Positions 18,351 to 26,039 of a stretch of 64,000 nt of DNA are shown one piece after another; position 1 is the first letter of the stretch; every line of letters starts with the position of its first letter. The stretch is from Primorskyibacter flagellatus. Lineage in GTDB: Bacteria; Pseudomonadota; Alphaproteobacteria; Rhodobacterales; Rhodobacteraceae. The stretch spans positions 980,338 to 1,044,337 of the forward strand of contig NZ_BMFJ01000001.1 of assembly GCF_014638275.1 (NCBI RefSeq), in the 5' to 3' direction. The position numbers and the translations under genes are program-made. The notes beneath the pieces were generated by a model, which worked only from the letters and a program-made list of their open reading frames with translations, made no database searches and was not told the origin of the DNA.

Positions 18351-18698
18351 ATGCGATTCATCTTCCTTGTCCTGCCGATCCTGATGCTCGCCGCGCCCGC
18401 CGGCGCGGAGCAGCTGCGCTATGTCGCGCTCTCCGGCGACCGGCTGCGGGTTGACGGGGTGGAGTTCCGGCTGAAGGGTGTGGACTGCTCTCTCGCCTCG
18501 GCGGAGGAAGAACTGGAGGCCAAGCGGCTCATCACCACGATGATGCGCGCACCTCTGGTCGAATGCGGGTACACCGGAGAGGAGGGCGCGCGGGAGGGGG
18601 ACTGCATGTTCCGGACCAACCGGCTTGTCATGCGGCCGCGCTCCATGGTGGTGGAGCTGCGCAAGCGGAACCTCTGCCAGCCACGGTCGGAAATCTGA
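18351..18698 (+). CDS. Small secreted protein, degenerate SNase-like fold
   Basis: A 115-residue protein with a clear signal peptide (MRFIFLVLPILMLAAPAGA, cleavage after AGA). The mature part reads like the first half of a thermonuclease/SNase-like OB fold (LSGDRLRVDGVEFRLKGVDC, then ECGYTG and CMFRTNRLV). It is shorter than nuclease family members, and the catalytic Arg/Glu set is not evident, so nuclease activity is doubtful. Four cysteines in the mature part could form disulfides. The DUF1330 gene starts 11 bases downstream, suggesting one transcript. Confidence 0.6.
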   Translation: MRFIFLVLPILMLAAPAGAEQLRYVALSGDRLRVDGVEFRLKGVDCSLASAEEELEAKRLITTMMRAPLVECGYTGEEGAREGDCMFRTNRLVMRPRSMVVELRKRNLCQPRSEI

Positions 18699-18709
18699 GG
18701 GAGGACAGG

Positions 18710-19123
18710 ATGCACACAGGGTTCACGAAAGAAGAGTTCGAGGCGTTCAAGGCGATCGGCCGGGACGGGCCGATCCACATGCTCAACCTCGTCCGGGTGC
18801 GCGAGATGGCGGATTATCCCGACGGGCGCAGGGCGACGGGGGCGGAGGCCTATGCCGCCTACGGGCGCGACAGTGCGCCGGTGCTTGAAAGGGTCGGCGG
18901 ACGGATCGTCTGGCGCGGGTCGATGGAGTTCATGCTGATCGGGCCGCGCGACGAGCAGTGGGATTACTGCTTTATCGCGGAATATCCCAGCCAGCAGGCC
19001 TTCATCGACATGATTTACGACGCGGAGTATCGCCGCGCCATGGTGCACCGGCAGGCGGGGTGCAGCGACAGCCGGCTGATCCGGATGATGCCGCAGGACG
19101 CGGGCGCAAATTTCGCGGAGTGA
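18710..19123 (+). CDS. DUF1330 family protein
   Basis: A 137-residue protein with the dimeric ferredoxin-like pattern of DUF1330: GPIHMLNLVRVRE (residues ~19-31), AYAAYGRDSAPVLERVGGRIVWRG and the C-terminal IAEYPSQQAFIDMIYDAEYRR followed by a RAMVHRQAGCSDSRLI block. No catalytic function is established for the family. ATG 18710 has GAGGGAGGA upstream. It follows the small secreted protein by 11 bases. Confidence 0.85.
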   Translation: MHTGFTKEEFEAFKAIGRDGPIHMLNLVRVREMADYPDGRRATGAEAYAAYGRDSAPVLERVGGRIVWRGSMEFMLIGPRDEQWDYCFIAEYPSQQAFIDMIYDAEYRRAMVHRQAGCSDSRLIRMMPQDAGANFAE

Positions 19124-19228
19124 CCGCGGCGACACGGCACGGGCCTTGTGCGCCGCCGTGACCTGACAGGAGGGGCGGGGTTGTGTCATCATGGGCCCGA
19201 ATTGATACAACCTGCAGGCGCATTCTTC

Positions 19229-20038
19229 GTGTTTCCCATTGTCCAGATGCGGTATTCGTTCTTCGGCCAGTCCGGATGGCGTTCCGACGCCAGCCAGCAG
19301 ATGGATCTGCTGTTCGATCCGGGGCGGCTGCAGCACCGGTTCAACCTGCTCCAGCAGATCGCGATGCCGTCGCTGGTCGCGCAGCAGGACCGGGACTTCG
19401 GACTGGTGGTGCTGACCTCTGCCGACCTGCCGCGCCCGCATCTGACCGCGCTGACCGAATTCGTCGGCGACATGCTCGGCGACCGGGCAGAGGTGATCGC
19501 GCGCAAGCCTTCCTCCGCGCATCGCCAGTTCATGCGGTTCAACAAGGAGCACTTCGCACCGGACCAGACCATCCTGCAGATCGTGCTGGATGACGACGAT
19601 GCCCTGTCGACGGACTTCATCGGCAAGATCCGTGATGAGGCGGCTCTGATGCGGCAGCGTCTTCCGGCGGAGCAGACGCATTTCTACCTGTCGATGTCGC
19701 GCGGGGTCAGCCTCGTCTTCAAACCGGGCGACCCCTATCCGGACCTGTTCACACGGGACGTGCCCTATACCAACCTCGGGCTGACGCTGGTGTCCCCGGC
19801 GGGAACGCGCGCCGGGCCTTACGGGATCGCCCACAAGAAGCTGGCGCGCAGCCATGCGAGCTTCGTCTACAACGACCTGAAGCCGTACTACATCCGGGCC
19901 GTTCACGGTGCGAACGACAGCCGGGCGATCGTGAACGACGAATACCCGGTGAAGCCGGAGGACATGCCCGAACTGCTGGCGCGGTTTCCCTTGCTGCGGA
20001 AGATGCTTTCGCCGGAGGTGGTGACGGCGGCGGGGTGA
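19229..20038 (+). CDS. Putative rhamnosyltransferase-like glycosyltransferase
   Basis: About 269 residues resembling the putative rhamnosyltransferase family found in Rhodobacterales. Visible are an N-terminal IVQMRYSFFGQSGW strand, the RFNLLQQIAMPSLVAQQDRDF block, VVLTSADLP, and ILQIVLDDDDALSTDF, which holds the DxD-type nucleotide-sugar/metal motif. The start is uncertain: GTG 19229 keeps the conserved first strand, ATG 19247 cuts it closely, and longer in-frame starts to 19148 exist; none has a good Shine-Dalgarno. No polysaccharide genes are adjacent. The acceptor is unknown. Confidence 0.7.
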   Translation: MFPIVQMRYSFFGQSGWRSDASQQMDLLFDPGRLQHRFNLLQQIAMPSLVAQQDRDFGLVVLTSADLPRPHLTALTEFVGDMLGDRAEVIARKPSSAHRQFMRFNKEHFAPDQTILQIVLDDDDALSTDFIGKIRDEAALMRQRLPAEQTHFYLSMSRGVSLVFKPGDPYPDLFTRDVPYTNLGLTLVSPAGTRAGPYGIAHKKLARSHASFVYNDLKPYYIRAVHGANDSRAIVNDEYPVKPEDMPELLARFPLLRKMLSPEVVTAAG

Positions 20039-20074
20039 CGGGCTGGAGGGCCGTCGTGCGGAGTTGGGGTTGGG

Positions 20075-20153
20075 GCGCCGGGCTGAAAGCCCGGCCTACT
20101 GGATAGACGCACGGACCTGTCCGTTTGCGTAGGCCGGGTTTCCAACCCGGCGC
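20075..20153. repeat. REP-like inverted repeat pair
   Basis: Two palindromic arms face each other: GCGCCGGGCTGAAAGCCCGG plus CCTAC (20075-20099) and GTAGGCCGGGTTTCCAACCC plus GGCGC (20129-20153). Each arm is itself a stem-loop and each carries GTAGGC/GCCTAC at its inner end. A related copy lies at 50,022-50,078, also just after a gene end. The structure matches REP/BIME-type intergenic elements. It fills most of the gap after the glycosyltransferase gene. Confidence 0.75.
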
Positions 20154-20218
20154 TTGTCCGTGACCGCATGAGTCGCCTTTCGGCCAATGTGTCTCGCTAA
20201 AACCGGGTCGCACGCCTG

Positions 20219-20255
20219 CCAAAAAAAAACGCCGCCCGGATCGCTCCGGGCGGCG
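20219..20255 (-). terminator. Strong intrinsic terminator of the rpsF-rpsR-rplI operon
   Basis: CGCCGCCCGGA (20230-20240), loop TCGC, TCCGGGCGGCG (20245-20255): eleven perfect base pairs. Read leftward it is followed by about nine or ten T residues (A-run 20221-20229 on the given strand). Confidence 0.93.
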
Positions 20256-20278
20256 CTTCGGCGTCCCGTCGGGACGGA

Positions 20279-20896
20279 TCAGTTCTCTTCGTCGTCCGAC
20301 GCTGCTGCGGCCGGGGCCGGCTGGTCGTCGTCGTCCGAAGCGGCGGAGCCGATGTCGTCGAACAGTTCGGCGATCTCGAATTCCGCTGCGGCCTCTTCCT
20401 CGGCAGCGAGGTCCTGGATGGACTTGCCGGAGGCCTGGAGTTCGGCCTCTTCGGGAGAGCGGGCGACGTTCAGGGTGATCTGAACCTCGACCTCGGGATG
20501 CAGGGTCACGTCGACCTTGTGCAGACCCAGTTCCTTGATCGGCATCGGGATGACGACTTGCTTGCGCTCGACCCGGAAGCCGGCCTCGGTCGCGGTCTGG
20601 GCGACGTCACGCGGGGTGACGGAGCCGTAGAGGTTGCCGCCGTCCGATGCGGAGCGAATCACCACGAAGGTTTCGCCGTCGAGACGGGAGGCCAGCGCCT
20701 CTGCTTCTTTTTTGGTTTCAAGGTTGTCGGCTTCGAGCTGGGCCTTGCGGCCTTCGAAGGCGGCGATGTTCTCCTTGGAGGCGGTCAGCGCCTTGCCCTG
20801 GAGAAGCAGGTAGTTGCGCGCATAGCCGGGCTTGACGGAGACGACGTCTCCCATCTGGCCAAGCTTGGCGACACGTTCGAGAAGAATGACATCCAT
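20279..20896 (-). CDS. rplI: 50S ribosomal protein bL9
   Basis: A 205-residue bL9. The N-terminal rRNA-binding domain begins [20 protein letters not shown] and has [16 protein letters not shown]. The C-terminal domain includes [15 protein letters not shown] and [12 protein letters not shown] (residue ~147). About 45 extra acidic/alanine residues follow ([18 protein letters not shown], then [11 protein letters not shown]), a tail common in Rhodobacteraceae and absent from the 149-residue E. coli protein. Last gene of the operon, 11 bases after rpsR. Confidence 0.97.
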   Translation of the reverse strand: MDVILLERVAKLGQMGDVVSVKPGYARNYLLLQGKALTASKENIAAFEGRKAQLEADNLETKKEAEALASRLDGETFVVIRSASDGGNLYGSVTPRDVAQTATEAGFRVERKQVVIPMPIKELGLHKVDVTLHPEVEVQITLNVARSPEEAELQASGKSIQDLAAEEEAAAEFEIAELFDDIGSAASDDDDQPAPAAAASDDEEN

Positions 20897-20907
20897 CGGT
20901 CGGCTCC

Positions 20908-21135
20908 TCAGTTCACGGCGTAGGGGAGCAGGGCGAGGAAGCGCGCGCGCTTGATTGCGCGGGCCAGTTCACGCTGCTTCTTCTGGGACACGGCGGTGAT
21001 GCGCGAGGGCACGATCTTGCCGCGCTCGGAGATGTAGCGCTGCAGCAGGCGGGTGTCCTTGTAGTCGATCTTCGGCGCGTTGTCGCCGGAGAACGGGCAG
21101 ACCTTGCGGCGGCGGAAAAACGGTTTGGTGGCCAA
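20908..21135 (-). CDS. rpsR: 30S ribosomal protein bS18
   Basis: A 75-residue bS18 with the conserved core [20 protein letters not shown] and the basic [20 protein letters not shown] followed by [10 protein letters not shown]. It lies between rpsF (29 bases upstream) and rplI, the standard order. bS18 binds with bS6 in the central domain of the 30S subunit. Confidence 0.98.
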   Translation of the reverse strand: MATKPFFRRRKVCPFSGDNAPKIDYKDTRLLQRYISERGKIVPSRITAVSQKKQRELARAIKRARFLALLPYAVN

Positions 21136-21164
21136 GGGTTAGTATCCTTTCCTCAGGCTCTGGA

Positions 21165-21521
21165 TCAACGGCGTTCGCGGCGACGGTCGTCGCGCTCTTC
21201 GCGTTTCTGCATCTGGGCGGAGGGGCCTTCCTCGTGCTCGTCGACCTTGATGGTCAGGACGCGCATCACGTCGTCATGCAGGCGCATCAGGCGCTCCATC
21301 TCCTGAACGGCCGCGGCGGGCGCGTCCGACTTCAGGAAGGCATAGTGCCCCTTGCGGTTCTTGTTGATCTTGTAGGCCATCGTCTTGACGCCCCAGTACT
21401 CGTGCTCGACCAGCTTGCCGCCGTTGTCGGACAGGACAGTACCAAAGTGTTCGATGAGGCCTTCGGCCTGCGCGTTGGAAAGATCCTGGCGCGCGATGAA
21501 TACATGCTCGTAGAGCGGCAT
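21165..21521 (-). CDS. rpsF: 30S ribosomal protein bS6
   Basis: A 118-residue bS6. It starts MPLYEHVFIARQDLSNAQAE and contains LVEHEYWGVKTMAYKINKNR and GHYAFLKSD, the typical ferredoxin-like fold, then a charged Arg/Glu tail (KREERDDRRRERR). ATG 21521 was chosen by family; a 20-residue upstream extension is not conserved-looking. The first gene of rpsF-rpsR-rplI. Confidence 0.97.
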   Translation of the reverse strand: MPLYEHVFIARQDLSNAQAEGLIEHFGTVLSDNGGKLVEHEYWGVKTMAYKINKNRKGHYAFLKSDAPAAAVQEMERLMRLHDDVMRVLTIKVDEHEEGPSAQMQKREERDDRRRERR

Positions 21522-21852
21522 GCGGGTTCCACTTCTGTCAGGGCGCGTTTCATAGGAGGGCCATGTCCTTCCGCGGCCCATCCACGAGAGTCCGCGCGGT
21601 TCAAACGATATGCGGAAGGAAGCGCCCCTTTAGCGCGGATCGGGGTGCGGGGCAAGCCGGGATGCTGCAGGGCGGGCGGATCGACGGCAGGGGGCGTGCA
21701 ATTCTGCAAGGGCGGCCTTGCTGTCCGCGTTCGGGCTTGGGGTGGAGCTTGCCACAATTGCGCCGCAATTCCCGCCATGATTGCACCAGACAAGGCATAA
21801 TACACGGCAGTTGGTCCACCAAAGAGACCGGCGCCCAGGAGAAGATGAGCAG
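21522..21852. other. Divergent intergenic region with inverted repeat
   Basis: The 331 bases between rpsF (leftward) and a small membrane protein (rightward) hold no gene I can support. AATTGC-GCC-GCAATT (21756-21770) is a perfect inverted repeat that may be a regulator site. TAATAC at about 21,800 could be a rightward -10, but its -35 is poor. Confidence 0.5.
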
Positions 21853-22134
21853 ATGGCCGACATTTATCAATCCGTTCCCGCTTCCGCGGGGCGAATCTAC
21901 ACTCCTTTGCATCCTGTCGCGCGCCCGCGCGGGCAACGCACTTCGGGTCTGCGCCCTCTGGACGGCGTTCTGGCCGGGGTGGGACTGCTTGCGGTGGCGA
22001 TCCTGCTGACGGTCTACGCGCCTGTCGTGACTGCGCTGGTCGCGGGTCTGGCGCTGATCGGCTTCGTCGCGTGGCTGGCCCTGCGGTCGGTCCGGCGCGG
22101 GGTTCGTCGCCGGGACATGCTGCGGCCTTTCTGA
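21853..22134 (+). CDS. Small two-span membrane protein, unknown
   Basis: A 93-residue protein from ATG 21853, with AGGAGA about ten bases upstream. The N-terminal ~35 residues are polar (MADIYQSVPASAGRIYTPLH). Two hydrophobic spans follow (residues ~38-57 and ~60-78: VLAGVGLLAVAILLTVYAPV and ALVAGLALIGFVAWLAL), then a very basic tail RSVRRGVRRRDMLRPF that should stay in the cytoplasm. No family recognised. It converges on the VOC gene with a four-base gap. Confidence 0.55.
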   Translation: MADIYQSVPASAGRIYTPLHPVARPRGQRTSGLRPLDGVLAGVGLLAVAILLTVYAPVVTALVAGLALIGFVAWLALRSVRRGVRRRDMLRPF

Positions 22135-22138
22135 GCGT

Positions 22139-22612
22139 TCAGGCGTCTGCTGAGTCGTTCCAGCGCGCCTGCATCTCCTCTGGCGTGACCTCCTCGATCA
22201 TCTGCGCGATCATCCAGCGATGCCCGAACGGGTCGAGCAGCAGCGCATTGCGTTCGCCAAAGCTCTGATCCGCCGGCGCGCGCAGGACGGTGCCACCTAG
22301 CGTCGCGGCGTGGGCTACCGTCGCATCCACATCCGCCACCATCAGGTGAAGCGTGACCGGGCTGCCACCGATGCTGTCCGGGCACAGCGCGCCAACCTCG
22401 GGGTATTCGTCAGCCAGCATGATGCGGGTGGTGCCGAAGTTCAGCTCTGCGTGGCCGATGCGCCCGTCGACCGGGTCGGTCATGCGGAAGTCCTCGGTCG
22501 CCGTAAAGGCGGCGGTGTAGAAAGCGATGGCCTCCCTTGCGGGGGAGGTCACCAGGTAGGGCGTGACCTGCGGCAGTGCCTCTGCGCGCTGGCTTGACAG
22601 GGGCTGATCCAT
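22139..22612 (-). CDS. VOC/glyoxalase family protein (PhnB-like)
   Basis: A 157-residue protein with PhnB-like features: VTPYLVTSPAREAIAFYTAA (residues ~16-35), HAELNFGTTRIMLADEYPEV (~55-74), TLHLMVADVDATV and the C-terminal ALLLDPFGHRWMIAQ. Such proteins have the vicinal-oxygen-chelate fold; many are uncharacterised. It is divergent from a TetR-family regulator with a palindrome in between, so it is the likely regulated target. Confidence 0.85.
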   Translation of the reverse strand: MDQPLSSQRAEALPQVTPYLVTSPAREAIAFYTAAFTATEDFRMTDPVDGRIGHAELNFGTTRIMLADEYPEVGALCPDSIGGSPVTLHLMVADVDATVAHAATLGGTVLRAPADQSFGERNALLLDPFGHRWMIAQMIEEVTPEEMQARWNDSADA

Positions 22613-22634
22613 GCGGTCTCCTTCCGATGCTTAA

Positions 22635-22654
22635 TTTACGTTACGGATCGTAAA
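22635..22654. promoter_or_regulatory. TetR-type operator palindrome
   Basis: TTTACG (22635-22640), eight-base spacer, CGTAAA (22649-22654): a perfect 20-base palindrome in the short gap between the VOC gene and the TetR-family gene. The right arm ends three bases before the TetR start, so repressor binding would block both genes. Confidence 0.7.
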
Positions 22655-22657
22655 GAA

Positions 22658-23251
22658 ATGAGTCAAGAGGAGACGCCCCCGCGCCGCGGACGCCCGCCGA
22701 GCGATACCGCGCGCAGGAAAGCGCTGTCTGCCGCGCGGGCGATCCTGACGGAGGAGGGCTTTGGGCGGTTGTCGGTCGAGGCGGTGGCGGCGCGTTCGGG
22801 TGTCGGCAAACCGACGATCTACCGCCACTGGGCCAATGCGCAGCAACTGGCGCTGGCGGCCCTGATGCCGGAGGATGTGGCGGATGCCGAAACCCGCGGG
22901 GATGTGCGCCGGGTCCTGACCGACCAGATGCGGCGGCTGACCGAGGTCTTCGCCACACGGCGCGGCAGGCAGATCGCGGTGGCCCTGGCCGCCGCCGATC
23001 CCGACAGCGAGATGACCCGCGCCTTCCGGAGCCAGGTGATCCTGAAGTCCCGCGCCGGCGGACGGGCGGTGCTGGAGCGGGCCATCGCAGGCGGGGAACT
23101 CACCGCGCCTGCGGATATGGAGACGCTGCTCGACATGATCTACGGCCCGCTGGTCTTCCGCGTCCTGCTTGGCCATGCGCCGCTGAGCGACGGGATGGCC
23201 GAAGCCGTGGTTTCGATGGCGCTGGCGGGGCTGGCCCCGCCGCAGGACTGA
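22658..23251 (+). CDS. TetR/AcrR family transcriptional regulator
   Basis: A 197-residue repressor. The N-terminal helix-turn-helix covers residues ~15-60: ARKALSAARAILTEEGFGRL, SVEAVAARSGVGKPTIYRHW and ANAQQLALAAL. The C-terminal part is a typical TetR_C ligand domain ending TLLDMIYGPLVFRVLLGHAP. It probably represses itself and the divergent VOC gene through the palindrome that abuts its start codon. The ligand is unknown. Confidence 0.92.
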   Translation: MSQEETPPRRGRPPSDTARRKALSAARAILTEEGFGRLSVEAVAARSGVGKPTIYRHWANAQQLALAALMPEDVADAETRGDVRRVLTDQMRRLTEVFATRRGRQIAVALAAADPDSEMTRAFRSQVILKSRAGGRAVLERAIAGGELTAPADMETLLDMIYGPLVFRVLLGHAPLSDGMAEAVVSMALAGLAPPQD

Positions 23252-23319
23252 CGCATCGGGTCATTGCCATGACCCCGCGCAGCCGCTATCCCCGCCGCAC
23301 CAGACGAGGGGAGCGTGAC

Positions 23320-24261
23320 ATGAGCCGTGCATTTGTATTTCCCGGACAGGGGGCCCAGACCATCGGTATGGGCAAGGCCCTGGCCGAGGCCTATCCGGCG
23401 GCAAGGGCGGTGTTCGACGAGGTCGATGCGGCGCTTGGCGAAAATCTCTCCTCCCTGATCTGGGAGGGGGAGCAGGACACACTGACCCTGACGCAGAACG
23501 CGCAGCCCGCGCTGATGGCGACCTCGCTCGCGGCAATGCGCGCGCTTGAGGCGGAAGGCGTGTCGGTGAGCGATGCGGCCTTCGTGGCCGGACATTCGCT
23601 TGGGGAATATTCCGCCCTTTGTGCCGCCGGAGCGCTGTCGGTCGGCGACGCGGCGCGTCTGCTCAGGACGCGCGGCCTTGCCATGCAGCAGGCGGTGCCG
23701 GTTGGCGTCGGCGCCATGGCGGCGCTGCTTGGCATGGGGTTCGAGGATGCGCGGGCCGTGGCTGAGGAGGCCGCGCAGGGCGAGGTCTGCCAGGCGGCCA
23801 ATGACAACGATCCCTCGCAGGTGGTGGTCTCGGGTCACCGCGCGGCGGTGGAGCGGGCGGTGGAGATCGCCAAGGCGAAGGGCGCGAAACGGGCGATGCT
23901 GCTGCCGGTGTCGGCGCCGTTCCACTGCGCCCTGATGGCCCCGGCGGCCACGGTCATGGCCGAGGCGTTGGATGACGTGGACATGCAGGCGCCGGCGGTG
24001 CCGCTTGTCGCCAACGTGACGGCCTCTGCGGTGAGCGATCCGCTGACCATCCGGTCGCTGCTGGTAGAGCAGGTGACCGGGTCCGTACGCTGGCGGGAGT
24101 CTGTGGCGTGGATGGGCGCGCAGGGCGTCACGGAGATCTGGGAGATCGGCGCCGGCAAGGCGCTGTCCGGCATGGTGCGGCGCATCGACAAGGAGATCGC
24201 CTGTCGCGCTGTCGGCACGCCCGAGGATGTCGTGGCCGCGGCGGCCGCGCTGAACGGATAA
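23320..24261 (+). CDS. fabD: Malonyl-CoA:ACP transacylase
   Basis: A 313-residue FabD. It moves malonyl from CoA to acyl carrier protein in fatty acid synthesis. The N-terminal AFVFPGQGAQTIGMGK, the nucleophile motif GHSLGEYSAL with Ser93, and QVVVSGHRAAVERA with the later PVSAPFHCALM (His) are all present. ATG 23320 is preceded by GAGGGGAG. fabG follows after 66 bases that contain a dispersed repeat. Confidence 0.96.
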   Translation: MSRAFVFPGQGAQTIGMGKALAEAYPAARAVFDEVDAALGENLSSLIWEGEQDTLTLTQNAQPALMATSLAAMRALEAEGVSVSDAAFVAGHSLGEYSALCAAGALSVGDAARLLRTRGLAMQQAVPVGVGAMAALLGMGFEDARAVAEEAAQGEVCQAANDNDPSQVVVSGHRAAVERAVEIAKAKGAKRAMLLPVSAPFHCALMAPAATVMAEALDDVDMQAPAVPLVANVTASAVSDPLTIRSLLVEQVTGSVRWRESVAWMGAQGVTEIWEIGAGKALSGMVRRIDKEIACRAVGTPEDVVAAAAALNG

Positions 24262-24293
24262 GTCGTGCCGCGCGGCGGGCGCGGCGCAGGTTT

Positions 24294-24315
24294 GAGTATA
24301 TCTGGCAAGATGAAG
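24294..24315 (+). repeat. Dispersed repeat copy C, at the fabG ribosome-binding site
   Basis: GAGTATATCTGGCAAGATGA plus AG, lying between fabD and fabG. Its 3' end AAGATGAAG runs directly into GGGGAC upstream of ATG 24328, so the repeat supplies part of the fabG Shine-Dalgarno (GAAGGGG). A GC-rich stretch precedes it. Confidence 0.7.
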
Positions 24316-24327
24316 GGGACGGGCACG

Positions 24328-25065
24328 ATGTTCGATCTGACGGGAAAGACGGCGCTTGTGACGGGCGCATCGGGCGGCATCGGCGGGGCGATCGCGAAGG
24401 CATTGCACGACGCAGGTGCGGTTGTCGGGCTGTCGGGCACGCGGGTTGAACCGCTGGAGGCTCTGGCTGCGGACCTGGGCGAGCGGGCGCATGTGCTGCC
24501 CTGCAACCTGTCGGATGCCGAGGCAGTCGAGGCGCTGCCCAAGCAGGCAGTGGAGGCCATGGGGGGACTCGACATTCTGGTGAACAATGCCGGGGTGACG
24601 AAGGACCAGATTTTCATGCGCATGTCCGATGAGGACTGGGCGAAGGTGATCGAGGTCAACCTGACCTCTACCATGCGGCTCTGCCGGGGCGTGATGCGGC
24701 CGATGATGAAGGCGAGATGGGGTCGGATCGTCAACATCTCCTCTATCGTCGGGGCGACGGGCAATCCGGGGCAGGCGAACTATGCCGCATCAAAGGCCGG
24801 GATGGTGGGCATGACCAAGTCGATCGCCTATGAGGTCGCCTCGCGCGGGATCACGGCGAACTGCGTGGCGCCAGGGTTCATCGCGACCGCGATGACCGAC
24901 AAGCTGACGGATGAGCAGAAAGAGAAAATTAACGTGCAGATCCCCGCGGCCCGCATGGGTACGCCGGAGGAGATCGCGGCGGCGGTGCTCTACCTCGCCT
25001 CGCCGGAAGCCGGGTACGTGACCGGCGCGACGATCCACGTCAACGGCGGGATGGCCATGCTCTGA
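24328..25065 (+). CDS. fabG: 3-oxoacyl-ACP reductase
   Basis: A 245-residue short-chain dehydrogenase. The NADPH motif TGASGGIGGAIAKAL (residues 12-26), NNAGVTKD (86-93), and the catalytic Ser139, Tyr152 and Lys156 (NISSIVGATGNPGQANYAAS, then K) are present and numbered as in FabG. It reduces 3-oxoacyl-ACP. It follows fabD; the usual acpP and fabF do not follow here. Instead an EamA transporter gene overlaps its stop codon (TGATG). Confidence 0.96.
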   Translation: MFDLTGKTALVTGASGGIGGAIAKALHDAGAVVGLSGTRVEPLEALAADLGERAHVLPCNLSDAEAVEALPKQAVEAMGGLDILVNNAGVTKDQIFMRMSDEDWAKVIEVNLTSTMRLCRGVMRPMMKARWGRIVNISSIVGATGNPGQANYAASKAGMVGMTKSIAYEVASRGITANCVAPGFIATAMTDKLTDEQKEKINVQIPAARMGTPEEIAAAVLYLASPEAGYVTGATIHVNGGMAML

Positions 25066-25940
25066 TGCCCTTCCGGGTCAGACCGGAAGTTGTCCTTGCC
25101 GGTATCACGTTCATCTGGGGCGGGACGTTCCTCGCCGTGCAGACGGCCCTGACATGGTCGGGGCCGCTTTTCTTCGTTGGCCTGCGCTTTGTACTGGCGG
25201 CGGTTATCCTCGGCGCACTGGCGGGGCGGCGGCTGATGCGGCTGCGGAGGATCGAGCTTGTCGCCGGGACGTGGATCGGCGTGGCCATCGCGGCAGGTTA
25301 CGGGCTTCAGACCGTGGGGCTGCAGAGCATTCCTTCCTCCAAGTCCGCCTTCATCACCGCGCTATACGTGCCGCTGGTTCCGGTCCTGCAATGGATCGTG
25401 CTCGGGCGGCCGCCGGGGCGGCTGACCTGGGTTGGCGTGGCGCTTGCGACGGTCGGGCTGATGCTGATCGCGGGGCCGGAAGCGGGGGGGATCGGGTTTT
25501 CCTTCGGCGAGACGGTGACGATCCTGTCGGTGCTGGCCATCGCCGGTGAGGTGATCCTGATCTCGAGGTTCGCGCCGCAGGTGGACGCGGCCCGGGTGAC
25601 GGTGGTTCAGCTGGCTGTCGCCGCGCTGGTCTGCCTTGCCAGCATGGGCATCGCGGGAGAGGCGCTGCCGGTGTGGGACTGGCGCATCTTCTGGTTCGCG
25701 GCGGGCCTCGGGCTGGCCAGCGCGGCGATCCAGCTTGGCATGAACTGGGCGCAGCGGAGCGTCTCGGCCACCCGGTCGACCCTGATCTACGCGGGGGAGC
25801 CGGTCTGGGCGGCGATCATCGGACGGATCGCAGGGGAGCGGCTGCCGCTGGCGGCATTCGTCGGCGGGGCGCTGATCGTCGTCGGGATGGTGCTGGGCGA
25901 GTGGCCAGCGCGACGGCGGCCGGGACGGCTGGTGGAGTAG
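25065..25940 (+). CDS. DMT/EamA family transporter
   Basis: A 291-residue inner-membrane protein with about ten spans in two EamA repeats (first ~7-140, second ~150-280). Typical pieces are GITFIWGGTFLAVQTAL, SSKSAFITALYVPLVPVLQW and ATRSTLIYAGEPVWAAIIG. It likely exports or imports small metabolites; the substrate cannot be read. The start overlaps the fabG stop by one base, so translation is probably coupled. Confidence 0.88.
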   Translation: MPFRVRPEVVLAGITFIWGGTFLAVQTALTWSGPLFFVGLRFVLAAVILGALAGRRLMRLRRIELVAGTWIGVAIAAGYGLQTVGLQSIPSSKSAFITALYVPLVPVLQWIVLGRPPGRLTWVGVALATVGLMLIAGPEAGGIGFSFGETVTILSVLAIAGEVILISRFAPQVDAARVTVVQLAVAALVCLASMGIAGEALPVWDWRIFWFAAGLGLASAAIQLGMNWAQRSVSATRSTLIYAGEPVWAAIIGRIAGERLPLAAFVGGALIVVGMVLGEWPARRRPGRLVE

Positions 25941-25968
25941 GATCACGTCGCCGAACAGGCGCAACGTC

Positions 25969-26031
25969 ATGCCCGGGTTTGATCCGGGCATTGTTGCGGC
26001 ATGTCATCCACGGGGCGAGCCCGAGGATGAC
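25969..26031. repeat. Two tandem hairpins between convergent genes
   Basis: ATGCCCGG (25969-25976) pairs with CCGGGCAT (25984-25991). A second imperfect stem, GTCATCC...GGATGAC, spans 26003-26031 with inner GGG/CCC pairing. They fill the gap between the EamA gene and the leftward RND permease. They may terminate both transcripts; the GTCATCC/GGATGAC form also looks like a dispersed intergenic repeat. Confidence 0.55.
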
Positions 26032-26039
26032 AGCCTGGT

